NCBI RefSeq assembly: GCF_014171575.1
Contig: NZ_CP050453.1
Span: 744,001 to 808,000 of the forward strand
Direction: 5' to 3'
Origin: Microbacterium sp. Se63.02b
GTDB taxonomy: Bacteria > Actinomycetota > Actinomycetes > Actinomycetales > Microbacteriaceae
Length of the DNA: 64,000 bases
In this document: in pieces, positions 1 through 8,065 of the stretch
How the letters are laid out: each line of letters begins with the position of its first letter
Position numbering within the stretch: the first letter of the stretch is position 1
Position numbers and translations under genes: made by a program
The notes under the pieces: generated by a model
What the model was told of the DNA's origin: nothing
Database searches by the model: none
The model's input: the letters and a program-made list of their open reading frames with translations, nothing else

Positions 1-115
1 CGGGGTAGCGCTCGCGCAGATAGCGGCGCACAGTGATGCCGGGCCGATCACCGTCGTTGTGACCGAGTTCGCGGCCGAGCTCGGCGGGGGTGATGACGTC
101 GTGCGATGCGCTCAT
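1..115 (-). CDS. Partial small DNA-binding protein (N-terminal 38 codons)
   Basis: Only the N-terminus is in the window, and the frame runs off the left edge. The visible part reads ITPAELGRELG, a short spacer, then ITVRRYLRERYP. This resembles the helix-turn-helix-like segment seen in small actinobacterial hypothetical and Lsr2-type C-terminal domains. It lies downstream of the PIN toxin gene on the same strand, 79 bases after the toxin stop. Ribosome-binding sequence before the ATG is weak. The function is not determined; DNA binding is an inference from the short helical motif. Confidence 0.55.
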   Translation of the reverse strand, partial: MSASHDVITPAELGRELGHNDGDRPGITVRRYLRERYP

Positions 116-194
116 GAGGTCATCATGCACGATGCCCTCGTTGACCGCATTCCCACGGATTGTCCTCGAAGGTCGGCAGTGTCCCGGGTTGTTC

Positions 195-845
195 TCAGTG
201 CTGCAGGCCATCTTCTCGCTGAGGTGCGGAGGAGCCAGCAAGACCATACCGATCGAGGTGCACACCGCGAAGCTCGGGGAAGGCATCGGAGACGCGCTTC
301 GGTGGCGCGGGAGTCCGCGGCACCTTCGGGGCGGGGGTGTGCTGAGCCGCACTCTGCAAGCTGGACCGAACCATGTGCGAGGTGAACTGTCGCGGCCGCA
401 TCATCAGCCGGCCGTTCCATGCGGGACCGAGATCGATGAGGTGATGGTCGGAGGAGACGATCACGTCCGCGTCGACGGCGGGGTCCTTCGCGAGGGCGAG
501 GATGTTATTGTCCTCGTGATTCCCGATGGCATAGTCGCGGACGACCGGGTCCACGATCGCGCCTCCGGAGTCGTCGCAGGCCTCGGCGACGAACTCGATG
601 TACTTGGCCGTGGTTCGTTCAGACTGCCCGGAGGCGATCATCAGGCGGTGGACGTTCCGCAGGATGTGCGGCGAGGTGAACAAACGCACCTGCTGATCGA
701 ACGCGAGCGAGAGAGCGTCGGATGCCGCCGAAGGGGAGGGGAGCTTGTCGGGGAGCAGCATTCCGGTGCCGCTACGGATGTGGTCGAGGTAGACGTTGAT
801 GTCGTAGACGACCGCGATCCGAGGGCGCTCCCGCTGGCTGTTCAT
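195..845 (-). CDS. PIN-domain toxin (VapC-like)
   Basis: This 216-residue protein has the layout of a PIN-domain ribonuclease. It starts IAVVYDINVYLD with the first metal-binding Asp, has a Glu in KYIEFVAEAC, and further acidic residues in GNHEDNNILALA and VIVSSDHHL. PIN toxins cleave RNA with Mg2+ held by such acidic clusters. The start ATG overlaps the stop of the upstream antitoxin by four bases (ATGA), implying coupled translation. The protein is longer than a typical VapC (about 130-150 residues): after the domain it has a Pro/Ala-rich tail (around TPAPKVPRTPAPPK). It is probably an addiction module for the element. Confidence 0.8.
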   Translation of the reverse strand: MNSQRERPRIAVVYDINVYLDHIRSGTGMLLPDKLPSPSAASDALSLAFDQQVRLFTSPHILRNVHRLMIASGQSERTTAKYIEFVAEACDDSGGAIVDPVVRDYAIGNHEDNNILALAKDPAVDADVIVSSDHHLIDLGPAWNGRLMMRPRQFTSHMVRSSLQSAAQHTPAPKVPRTPAPPKRVSDAFPELRGVHLDRYGLAGSSAPQREDGLQH

Positions 846-1087
846 GAGGTTCCCAAGTCCTCGATGAGCTTGAGCGTTTCCTCGGTCGTGTAGACCTTGC
901 CGCCGCGCTCTTCGAGCATCTCGGCGTGCAGATCGTTCATCTGCTGGACGCGGAGCTTCTTCTTGAACTCCTTCATGGCGACGCGCAGGAATTCGCTGCG
1001 GTTGCCGCCGCCGAACGCATCGGCGAGCTCCTGGAGCAAAGGGACGTCCGTCTCTTCGACGGCGAAACTGATCGGTCGTGCAGCCAT
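842..1087 (-). CDS. Ribbon-helix-helix antitoxin
   Basis: This 81-residue protein begins with a short beta-strand segment (PISFAVEE) followed by two helices (LLQELADAF and NRSEFLRVAMKEFKKKL). That is the architecture of ribbon-helix-helix antitoxins that bind their own operator. The C-terminal half (VQQMNDLHAEML onward) would wrap the toxin. It lies immediately upstream of the PIN toxin with a 4-base overlap. A GGAGG sequence precedes the ATG. Antitoxin function is inferred from fold, size and context. Confidence 0.8.
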   Translation of the reverse strand: MAARPISFAVEETDVPLLQELADAFGGGNRSEFLRVAMKEFKKKLRVQQMNDLHAEMLEERGGKVYTTEETLKLIEDLGTS

Positions 1088-1105
1088 TCGAGGCCTCCAA
1101 GCGTG

Positions 1106-1125
1106 TTAGTAATGCATTAGTAATG
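1106..1125 (-). promoter_or_regulatory. Toxin-antitoxin operator repeats
   Basis: The 9-mer TTAGTAATG occurs twice in direct repeat, at 1106-1114 and 1117-1125, spaced by one helical turn (11 bases), just upstream of the antitoxin start. Ribbon-helix-helix antitoxins bind such spaced repeats. On the minus strand the same AT-rich sequence could supply a -10 element (TACTAAT). The binding role is inferred. Confidence 0.55.
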
Positions 1126-1237
1126 GTACGTCGAGAGGTCGACATCGACAAGAGTGGTCTCGAATCCCGCACGCAGTTCGCGGGATATCGGCCACCATTG
1201 CGATTCGGCTTAGATGCTGGCTGATATGTTCGGCGGC

Positions 1238-1585
1238 ATGGCCCGCAAAATCGTGCATCAGCTCGTCGACGACATCGACGGAGAAGTCCTGGAAGTCGGA
1301 TCCGGCGAGGCGGTGACCTTCTCCCTGAACGGCACCGCGTACGAGATCGATCTGTCCGAGAAGAACGCAGCAGCGTTGCGAGAGGCCTTTGAGCCGTGGA
1401 TCGCGGCAGCCCGCCGGGTGTCCGCCGGCGGTACTCGCGGAGGCCGTGGGCGCCGGAACTCGCAGGGCGCCGCCAAGCGCGACCTCTCGGCAATCCGCGC
1501 GTGGGCGAAGGAGAACGGTCACCAGGTCTCCGACCGCGGCCGCGTCCCCGACGCGGTGCAGCAGGCGTACGACGCCGCGCACTGA
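1238..1585 (+). CDS. lsr2: Lsr2 nucleoid-associated protein
   Basis: The protein starts MARKIVHQLVDDIDG, the characteristic Lsr2 N-terminus, followed by the dimerization region (VTFSLNGTAYEIDLSEKNAAALREAF). A basic, flexible linker leads to the C-terminal AT-hook-like domain (AIRAWAKENGHQVSDRGRVP). Lsr2 binds AT-rich DNA in the minor groove and silences foreign genes in actinobacteria. I chose the third in-frame ATG because the family begins there; a TATGTT box lies seven bases before it, compatible with a leaderless message. ATGs at 1214 and 1226 are possible alternatives. A copy on a mobile element is notable. Confidence 0.92.
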   Translation: MARKIVHQLVDDIDGEVLEVGSGEAVTFSLNGTAYEIDLSEKNAAALREAFEPWIAAARRVSAGGTRGGRGRRNSQGAAKRDLSAIRAWAKENGHQVSDRGRVPDAVQQAYDAAH

Positions 1586-1592
1586 GGCCGCC

Positions 1593-1991
1593 GTGGGAGA
1601 GGCGCGCGGGTTCGAGCAGGGGACGAACTGGAAGGCGAAGAACGCCGCGAGTATCCGTCTGCGCGTCGGCGACGGAAAGAAGCACCCGGTTCGTTCCTCT
1701 GATGGCGCCCCGCGGCTTACGTCTGAGGAGCAGCGGCGAGCGGACGTCCTGCGTGAGCAGGAGCGTGAACGCATCGCGAAAGAGCGCCAGGCGCGCGCGG
1801 GGCGCGCACGTGGGCAACGGCGTGAGGCCGGGCTCGACGCACGCCATGCTGAGCGCGATCACACACCAAAGGGGTGGGTGCCGGCGAACCGGCGAGGGTA
1901 CGTCGATCCGCTCTCGCAGGCAGCTGATCCACGGCCGACGGCGCCGCTCAAGAAGAAGAAGTTCCGTCGCGGCCGCCGCGAGCTACAGTAG
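1593..1991 (+). CDS. Hypothetical basic protein downstream of lsr2
   Basis: A 132-residue frame begins with GTG eight bases after the lsr2 stop. The product is rich in charged residues: a Lys/Arg/Glu-rich, probably helical central part (LREQERERIAKERQARA) and a very basic C-terminus (LKKKKFRRGRRE). A middle segment, GWVPANRRGYVDPLSQ, looks like ordinary coding sequence. I recognise no family. Its position suggests co-transcription with lsr2. The start is uncertain because the frame is open further upstream over lsr2. Confidence 0.5.
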   Translation: MGEARGFEQGTNWKAKNAASIRLRVGDGKKHPVRSSDGAPRLTSEEQRRADVLREQERERIAKERQARAGRARGQRREAGLDARHAERDHTPKGWVPANRRGYVDPLSQAADPRPTAPLKKKKFRRGRRELQ

Positions 1992-1998
1992 CTGAATC

Positions 1999-2462
1999 TC
2001 AGCGGTACTGACGAGCCTGCGCCGCGAGAATCGCTTCGCGCATCACGTCGCCGAGTTCGGCGACGATGATCTCGATGCCGGCGTCGCGGATGGAAGCCGT
2101 CAGCCACGCGCCCGGGCGATGCAGGTAGCTGGCCGCCGCCTCGTCAGCCACGGCGAGGATGAGCCGGGTCGCACCGAGCTTCTGACCGGCCCAGGCGAGT
2201 TTGAACGCGTCGGTGGCGAGCTTGCGGGGCTGCGCACCCTTGAGTGCGCCGATACGGGCGTAGGCCTCCACGAGGACCATGCGGTCTGGGGTCGCCCGTC
2301 GATCTCCATGTGGGCGTCATCGATCGCGATCCGAGCGGGAGTGAGCGCGACGCCCAGCTGCTCGGCGACGGCCGCGACGATCGCGCGCTCCGCCATGCGC
2401 TGCTCCGCCATGCGCTGCTCGGCCGAGTCGGAGGCGTGCGGGGTGGCGGATGACGGACTCAT
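1999..2462 (-). CDS. Putative nuclease-fold protein, frameshifted
   Basis: Two frames join into one protein of about 154 residues. The first gives MSPSSATPHAS to DDAHMEIDG; the second continues MVLVEAYARIGALKG to the stop at 1999. Adding one G to the GGG run at 2295-2297 (minus strand GACGGGCGACC) restores D-G-A-T-P-D-R between them. The middle has a layout (MEIDG, then VLVEAYARIGALKGAQPRKL) that recalls PD-(D/E)XK nuclease folds, and the end is a beta-alpha unit (RLILAVADEAAASYL). The nuclease idea is weak. The start ATG overlaps the upstream stop by four bases, so it belongs to the RES toxin operon. The indel may be a sequencing error. Confidence 0.6.
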
Positions 2463-2758
2463 TCCGCGGCCACCAGGTCCGCGCACCCGATGGCGAACTT
2501 CGACGTATAGTCGACATGGCCACAGGCACTGCTTTCTGCAGCCTGGAGCTGGTCGCTCGAGACGGGCGCTTTGCCTGCAGCGGCGTGGAGAGCGTTCACT
2601 GCTGCGAGCATCTGCTCGCGTTCATAGAGAACCCATCCGAGCTCCGTGTTGCCGTCCTCGAGCTGGACAAATTCCTGGCGCCGATAGCGCGTCTGCTGAG
2701 CACGCGTGAGCGTAGTGCGAAGGTATTCGAGGTCTTGAGACCAGGTACGGGCGGTCAT
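2459..2758 (-). CDS. Hypothetical protein in RES toxin operon
   Basis: This 99-residue protein starts MTARTWSQDLEYLRTTL after a strong GGAGGG ribosome-binding site. It is mostly helical by eye, with an N-terminal amphipathic helix (LEYLRTTLTRAQQTRYRRQEF) and a central helix (REQMLAAVNALHAAAG). Two cysteines occur near the C-terminus (SSACGHVD and AIGCADL). It ends at a 4-base overlap with the next gene. I do not recognise a family. The tight spacing after the RES gene argues for a shared transcript. Confidence 0.65.
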   Translation of the reverse strand: MTARTWSQDLEYLRTTLTRAQQTRYRRQEFVQLEDGNTELGWVLYEREQMLAAVNALHAAAGKAPVSSDQLQAAESSACGHVDYTSKFAIGCADLVAAE

Positions 2759-2778
2759 GACACCCTCCTTTCGGGTCT

Positions 2779-3487
2779 CTACGCCAAGCCGAGGCCTAGG
2801 GTCTTCGCGAACGACTCGAGCGTCACGGTGAGTCCAGGCGAGCTGAGTTCGATGTCCGCGGTCGGGCTCACCGGCAGGGCGTCTTCGGCGCGCTCCCACA
2901 GCGCCGCGGCGAGCCTCGGGGAGCTGCGGACGCTGCGCGATGGTGCGGGGGCGGTAGAAGACGCCGTCGACGTCGGGATATGCCTGGTGGATGGCGCGGG
3001 CCCACGGCCGGGACAGCGACCGATCGCCAGTGTTGATCTGATCGTTCCCGCCGACGTCCGTGACCCAGGTGCTGTCGATAAGGTCGAGGAGTGTGATCTC
3101 GCGGGTGGTCGCGAACAGCACGAACCGAGGCTGCGTGCCCCCGGTCCCTCCCGCTCCGACGCCACCGCGTTCGATGACGCCTCGGTCGCTGAAGCACTCT
3201 GATAGGCAAACGAGCAGGAGGCTCTGAACTGCCGTCTCCGGTGGAACCGTGATCTGGGGCGTGACGTAGGTCACGGCGTGGTTCGGATGGTGACCCACGG
3301 GATCGGGGTGGTGATCGAATCGGCTCCCCGTGGGCCCGAAGTGGCGGAGCTCGTGCCACCGGGCAGGGTGAGCGCCGCCGGCGTCGTAGATGCGTCCGAA
3401 GATCGTGCCGGCCGGCAGCGTACGGACAGCGCTCGGGGGGAGAGGATGCGGGAACTTCGATGCGTCGGGGGCAGGAAGCGCGCTCAT
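2779..3487 (-). CDS. RES-domain toxin, frameshifted
   Basis: The N-terminal 170 or so residues carry RES-domain features: an Arg in GTIFGRIYD, the GRF-like segment GSRFDHHP, a YVTPQ segment with a nearby Glu, and NQINTGDRSLSRPWARAIHQ leading to DGVFYRPR. RES toxins degrade NAD+. The frame breaks between about 2920 and 2945; a one-base correction there joins it to a second frame ending LAAALWERAEDALPV through SFAKTLGLGLA at 2779. The total would be about 235 residues. Its ATG overlaps the upstream antitoxin stop by four bases. Either the toxin is truly inactivated, or the indel is one of the many sequencing errors in this window. Confidence 0.75.
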
Positions 3488-4197
3488 CGGATCGAGAACG
3501 CCTGCTCGGCCAGCGCCGCGACAGGTTCTGCGGGCTTGCCGGCTGCGAGCCACTGGGCAGGAGTCAGCTCGCCGTCTCCCAGGTCGGGGTGAGCGTGAGT
3601 GAGGAAGTACTCCACGGCCACGGGGTTCGCCCCTTCGGGCAGCGCTCGGCTCACCGTTCCCCAGCCCGGGAGCTCACCGTGGTCGGTGAACTGGAACGTC
3701 GGGAACCGCAGGCCGCGGCCGGGGCCCGGGATCGCGAAGAGAGTCCCCTCGCCGTGGCGCTGGCGCACTCGGCCTTCGGTCACGTCGAGCAGTTCTGCGA
3801 CGCGCTTAGTCGGCAGCGCCTCAGCGAGGATGTCCTGCTGGCGGAGGGCCGTGAGCACGCTGGGGCGCTCTTCGACAGGCAGCGCGTTCTCCGGCTCAAC
3901 GAGCGAGCCGGCTGCGCGCAGTGCGTCCAGCTCAGCCTCCGTCAGCGACGAGTGCCCAGGCTCTTCCTCGAGCCGGAGCGCCTTGTTCACGCCCTGCAGG
4001 ATGCTGATGAGGTGAGCGCGCCGACCGCTGGAGCCCAGCACGTTCAGCTCGTGCGCGAGCTCCTCGGCCTCGTGGTCCGTGAATTCCACAGGACCGACGA
4101 TCTTGATGGTGATCTCGCGACCTTCGTCCGACCGAGTCGCCGTGAGGTATGCGCGTCGATCGCTGCGGAGGGGGTGTGCGGTTGCGTTCGACATCAT
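3484..4197 (-). CDS. MbcA/Xre-like antitoxin of RES toxin
   Basis: This 237-residue protein lies directly upstream of the RES toxin with an ATGA overlap. Residues 125-155 (EALPTKRVAELLDVTEGRV) look like a DNA-binding helix-turn-helix. The C-terminal part (FPTFQFTD, then GANPVAVEYFLTHAHPDL and ELTPAQWLAAGKP) matches the toxin-binding domain of MbcA/Xre antitoxins. The N-terminal 100 residues are extra relative to the usual 100-150 residue family. Two adjacent ATG codons are possible starts; AGGA precedes them. It likely represses its own operon together with the toxin. Confidence 0.75.
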   Translation of the reverse strand: MMSNATAHPLRSDRRAYLTATRSDEGREITIKIVGPVEFTDHEAEELAHELNVLGSSGRRAHLISILQGVNKALRLEEEPGHSSLTEAELDALRAAGSLVEPENALPVEERPSVLTALRQQDILAEALPTKRVAELLDVTEGRVRQRHGEGTLFAIPGPGRGLRFPTFQFTDHGELPGWGTVSRALPEGANPVAVEYFLTHAHPDLGDGELTPAQWLAAGKPAEPVAALAEQAFSIR

Positions 4198-4219
4198 CGG
4201 ATCCTAACGGTCATTAGCG

Positions 4220-4225
4220 AGTATA
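4220..4225 (-). promoter_or_regulatory. -10 element for antitoxin-RES operon
   Basis: On the minus strand the hexamer TATACT lies 22 bases upstream of the antitoxin start, in a short AT-richer stretch of otherwise GC-rich DNA. It fits the sigma-70 -10 consensus at five of six positions. No clear -35 was identified. The message would have a short leader with an AGGA ribosome-binding site. Confidence 0.5.
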
Positions 4226-4765
4226 GCTTGCGTAAGCGGCGGGGGGTCACTGTTGATGCAGAACCTCAGCGATCAGGTCGACATCGTCGTAGTCGGCGCG
4301 GCCGGGGCAGGCGCCCGTGACCTAGCTATCGACGTCCCGCGTCGATGTGTTCAGAGCGACGTGACCACGTAGCTGCGTGGGCCGGCGTGCGCGCAACGTG
4401 AGCTGCCCCGCGAAATAAACAAAGTAAATACGATTCGGCTCATCGAGTTCAGCATCGAGCCGGGTTCATCATCATCCAGGCCGCTGGCGGTCCAATGACA
4501 CACTTAGCTCCATCGGCGTCCGCTGAGGTCTCATTCCCGTGATTAGAAGGGCAGAGAGGTCAGATTTGTGCCACGCCCGGAGACGAGTTCTGGGCGGATG
4601 AGCACAGGGCTCAGCGGAATGCTCCTACGGAGCTGGGGCGCTCGCTAAGCCCCCAGCAACCGGTTCGGGGCAGCGCGATCTGCGCCTCGAAGTGGAGAGC
4701 GCATGAGGCCAGTCGCTTCCGGGCTGCTCGCATCATCCCGCGGAGGGTGACGATCCGCCGGTCCA
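4226..4765. other. Intergenic stretch without recognisable gene
   Basis: About 540 bases between the antitoxin promoter and the metallophosphoesterase stop hold no convincing coding frame on either strand. One AT-rich island (around 4411-4433, containing AAATAAACAAAGTAAATAC) stands out in GC-rich DNA and may be a promoter or a protein-binding region. Nothing else was recognised. Confidence 0.4.
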
Positions 4766-5632
4766 TCAGCTGCGAACGACGGCGCCATCGCCTTGATCAG
4801 CGCGGTGCTTGTACCGTCGTCTTCCGCCGCGGATCTCGTTGAGTGGAAGTGGGCTGAACGCGAGGCCCGCGAGGTCGAGCACTCCTGCGTTGCAGGCAAA
4901 CGTGTCCCGATCGAGACTGACCACGGTCCTGCCGTCCTCGCGCTCAAACTTACCGTAAACGTGCATATGGCCGTGCATGTGCAAGCGGGGGAGCGCAGCA
5001 TCAGATACACGTTGCACACGCTCTCTCTGTGCAGCAGATACGGCCAACGCCTCGGGAGGAAAATCATGCGGATTGTTCGTGAGCAGCCGCTGCACCTCCG
5101 GTACCGCGATCGCTGGAGACTCGTGCGTGAGCATAAGGTCGGCCGGGCCGCCGGCAATCGCGGCGGCTTCCATCGGTTCCGTGATGAGTTCATCCTCGAA
5201 CCAGTCCTTGCCCGCAGTTCGAAACGCCTTGTCGACGCTGGACGCGCCGCCGAGCGATAGCACCTCGCGTCCCGCGATCTGAAAACGGAACGGCCGGGGG
5301 ATGAGCCACACGACGTCACTGACCCTGATCGCCATACCGGAGGCGCTTTCCTGCGCCGGGGTGATGTGGTTCCACTCTTCGTGGTTGCCAGGCGTGACCA
5401 GCACGCGCTCGATGCCTGTGCGCTTCGCCCAATAATCGACCGGGCCAGTCCCGGGCTGAGCATGCTCGAAACCGTAATCTCCGAGTTGAAGGATGGTGCG
5501 CAGCGATGGGTCATGCCGACGCATCGCGGGCAGCAGCGTTTGAATCCATCCAGCATTGCCGTGGAGGTCGCCCACGACCCACACGCGCTCATCCGGCAGG
5601 TCGAAGCTGTCGGCTGTCTCATGGATCTGCAT
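4766..5632 (-). CDS. Calcineurin-like metallophosphoesterase
   Basis: The 288-residue protein shows the metallophosphoesterase motif series in order: VVGDLHGN (Asp and His metal ligands), LQLGDYG, VTPGNHEEW, LMLTHES and a C-terminal HGHMH. These coordinate a dinuclear metal centre that hydrolyses phosphoesters. The substrate cannot be told from sequence; relatives include nucleotidases and RNA/DNA phosphatases. I chose the ATG at 5632 because the family domain begins soon after it; the frame is open upstream to a TTG at 5683. It stands alone between the RES operon and the relaxase gene and may be cargo. Confidence 0.85.
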   Translation of the reverse strand: MQIHETADSFDLPDERVWVVGDLHGNAGWIQTLLPAMRRHDPSLRTILQLGDYGFEHAQPGTGPVDYWAKRTGIERVLVTPGNHEEWNHITPAQESASGMAIRVSDVVWLIPRPFRFQIAGREVLSLGGASSVDKAFRTAGKDWFEDELITEPMEAAAIAGGPADLMLTHESPAIAVPEVQRLLTNNPHDFPPEALAVSAAQRERVQRVSDAALPRLHMHGHMHVYGKFEREDGRTVVSLDRDTFACNAGVLDLAGLAFSPLPLNEIRGGRRRYKHRADQGDGAVVRS

Positions 5633-5918
5633 CCATCCATCATGCCCGTGAGTGCCGACTCGGACATGGCGTCGACAACTCAACGTGGAGAATGCGAAAC
5701 GGCCGAGATCAGTGGGCGCCGAGCGACCATATTGTGGTCATGTTCTGGCCACCCCTGCTGCCCAGCGAAATGCCGGTGTCCCGTTAGTGACCACGAACCG
5801 GCCTGTAAAGGACCAGCTGAAGCCCGCTTTTCGGACTGCCACTAGCGACTATGTAGTGTGGGCACCGTCGGACCACTATATGGACACGAGGCGGTCACCG
5901 GCCACCCACTGCACAGTG

Positions 5919-7325
5919 CTAGTCGCCGATGCTCCGTTCTTGGTGATCGGGCGCGGAAAGCTCCGCCTCTTCGAAGAGTGCGGGGAACCGCAGTCGCAGC
6001 GGGCGAGGCTTGGGGGAGGTCTCCTGATTCTCACCGGTGTTAGCCTGCGGCCGCGCCGATCGCGGTTGCTCGACGTCGTGCGGACGGTAGTCGGGAACCG
6101 TGACCTCCGTTTCTGGTTCCTCTGGGTCCGCGATCCGTGGCTGAGTTTCTCGGAGTTCCGACAGTCCCATTGTGCCCGGGACTGCGGGTAGCTCGGTGGG
6201 AGCGTGCGCACCGGAATTCTCGTGTTCGCTTGTCATCGCGTCGGCGTTTGACAGGGCTGTAGCCACCAGGCGTTGCGCGGCGCGATTTGCCTCCTGTGTC
6301 GCCTCGTCCAGAGCGATCATCATGCGTTTCTTGGGCGACAGTCGGCGTTCAACAGTCGTGTGTTGTGGCACGGACAATGTCACCGCGCTGTTGCGAGCGA
6401 AAGCGGTCTCAACAGCGTCCCTCTCGAAGGCCGTGCCGAGTGTGGTGCAGCGGCGTCGATCACTCGGCGTTGGATCGGCTGGGGTTCGGTCCGGATTCTC
6501 GCGAAGCATGCCGTACGAAATGCCACGGCCCTTCTTGCCGCGCTGTTCGATCTGAACGCCTCGGGTTCTACCGACTTCGACGAAGCTGTCCCAGTCGACA
6601 ACGGCTGGATCGGCGAGCGTGTTCTCGATGCTCGCCCTCAGCACGGTGAGACTAAAAGGTTGCTTGTTGCGGGGCGCACCGAACTCATCCGCGAGGTCGC
6701 ATTCTGTTTCCCAGATGATGTGCCGCTGCCATTCGCGAAGCTCACTGTCCGCGGTCGACCCGGCGCGGCGAAGACCGCTCGGCTCGCCCCGCTCGAAGCG
6801 CTCGTTCGCGTCGCTGAAGGCCTGCTTGAGGTCCGCTCGCTGCTCGAAGCCGCGCTGTTCAAGAACACGCTCATGTGCCTCGACAAGGCGTGCGTGCGTG
6901 ACGACTGAACTGTTGAGACTGCGGCCGGTTTTGGTCTCGATGGAGTTCGCGACGAGGTGGTTGTGCACACAGCCTGTTCGCCCGTCTCGTTGTGTTACAA
7001 CGAGCACCTGTCGGCCGGGGAACCTCTCTTCTGCGAGTGCTGTCCCGAGCTTCTGAGCCGTCAGCCAGTCGTCTGGCTCTTCGGGGTCCAACTCGTCCTT
7101 CGCGAAAGACTGGATGACGTGATACGCCTGGACGAACGCGCCAGGCTTGTCCTTACCCCACTTCTTGCGGACGTCGCGCATCTGCTGCTTCGCGACCGAT
7201 ACCAGCATGCCGCCCACGCCGGACGCCATGACGTACCGCTCGCCATCTTGCTCGGGCTTGTCATCGAGCGCATAGTTGATCAGCGCATCGGCCGACCGCG
7301 TCGAGCTCGCCACCACAACAGGCAT
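5919..7325 (-). CDS. MOBP-type relaxase (MobA/VirD2 family)
   Basis: This 468-residue protein would nick oriT and lead the transferred strand. The N-terminal domain has a candidate catalytic Tyr18 (LINYALD), a segment with His69 (AYHVIQSF), and the metal-binding pair His121/His123 in GRTGCVHNHLVANS, the three-motif layout of MOBP relaxases. The C-terminal half after about residue 300 is low in conserved motifs and rich in Pro/Glu, typical of relaxase tails. The start lies two bases after the mobC stop, implying coupled translation. No coupling protein gene is nearby, so transfer would need a helper element. Confidence 0.88.
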   Translation of the reverse strand: MPVVVASSTRSADALINYALDDKPEQDGERYVMASGVGGMLVSVAKQQMRDVRKKWGKDKPGAFVQAYHVIQSFAKDELDPEEPDDWLTAQKLGTALAEERFPGRQVLVVTQRDGRTGCVHNHLVANSIETKTGRSLNSSVVTHARLVEAHERVLEQRGFEQRADLKQAFSDANERFERGEPSGLRRAGSTADSELREWQRHIIWETECDLADEFGAPRNKQPFSLTVLRASIENTLADPAVVDWDSFVEVGRTRGVQIEQRGKKGRGISYGMLRENPDRTPADPTPSDRRRCTTLGTAFERDAVETAFARNSAVTLSVPQHTTVERRLSPKKRMMIALDEATQEANRAAQRLVATALSNADAMTSEHENSGAHAPTELPAVPGTMGLSELRETQPRIADPEEPETEVTVPDYRPHDVEQPRSARPQANTGENQETSPKPRPLRLRFPALFEEAELSAPDHQERSIGD

Positions 7326-7327
7326 AA

Positions 7328-7846
7328 CTACACCGTCCCGCGCGGCGGCAGGCCATGGTCCACGAGGCGTGCGATGCGCTTCTCGATATCGTCGGGAACA
7401 TCGCGTAGCTCAGCCACCGTAAGGAGAGCCTCCGAGACCTCCCCAGCGGTCACCGGGTCGCCGATATTCAGCCGCTTCGCGATCTGATTGAGGTTGCCGC
7501 CGATATGCGCGATGTGATTGCGAATCGGACCGAGCTCGTACCCGAGCCGATCGGAGATGTCGGCCAGGCCCCAGTCGGTCACGTTCGGGCCCTGGCGCTC
7601 GATAGCCAGCGCCCTCGCTTCCACCTCGGCGGCACCCTCACGGTCAGTAATGAGCAGGCGCAGAGCTTCGGAGAAGGAGACCTCTTCGAGGTCGCGTCCG
7701 GAGGACTTGGCCAAAGCTCGCCGCACGTCGTCGACGGCTCGTTCCTCGTCGTCGCTGAACCTCAGTGTGCGGCGCTTCGCAAAGTTGACGACCCTCTTCC
7801 TCGGACGACGCGGCGTCGCTTCGCTCGCCTTGCCGGTCCTCGTCAT
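7328..7846 (-). CDS. mobC: MobC-like relaxosome accessory protein
   Basis: The 172-residue protein has an N-terminal basic segment and a ribbon-helix-helix-like stretch (KRRTLRFSDDEERAVDDV). It then carries the MobC signature at residues 109-127 (NHIAHIGGNLNQIAKRLN). MobC proteins bind oriT and help the relaxase open the DNA. I chose the ATG at 7846 because it has an AGGGG ribosome-binding site and the upstream open frame has no family sequence. It is translationally linked to the relaxase. Candidate oriT repeats lie just upstream. Confidence 0.88.
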   Translation of the reverse strand: MTRTGKASEATPRRPRKRVVNFAKRRTLRFSDDEERAVDDVRRALAKSSGRDLEEVSFSEALRLLITDREGAAEVEARALAIERQGPNVTDWGLADISDRLGYELGPIRNHIAHIGGNLNQIAKRLNIGDPVTAGEVSEALLTVAELRDVPDDIEKRIARLVDHGLPPRGTV

Positions 7847-7877
7847 CAGGTCGTCCCCTTCGCTCGGTTCTTTGTGC

Positions 7878-7922
7878 AGTCTGGGCCTTTGCTTCCCCGC
7901 TCCGCGAGGGTGGTCCCAGACT
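7878..7922. other. Candidate oriT inverted repeat
   Basis: AGTCTGGG (7878-7885) and CCCAGACT (7915-7922) form a perfect 8-base inverted repeat with a 29-base spacer, 32 bases upstream of the mobC start. MOBP systems place oriT, with an inverted repeat beside the nick site, immediately upstream of the mob genes. No known nick sequence was recognised, so the assignment rests on position and symmetry. Confidence 0.45.
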
Positions 7923-8065
7923 ACACGAATAACGGCAAGCAGTTTATCCGTCAGACATATCGCTGCGCTCCTGTCCTTGGATACTCCTTGGTCAGGCCTC
8001 CGGCCCGACACCCGGATGAAGGCTCCCGCCTCCACGCACAGGTCGTGGCGCCACCTTCCGAAACG

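Noticed and set aside
112..420. A 102-codon minus-strand frame overlapping the end of the PIN toxin gene.
   Set aside because: It overlaps the better supported toxin in another frame, has no start signal and no recognisable sequence.
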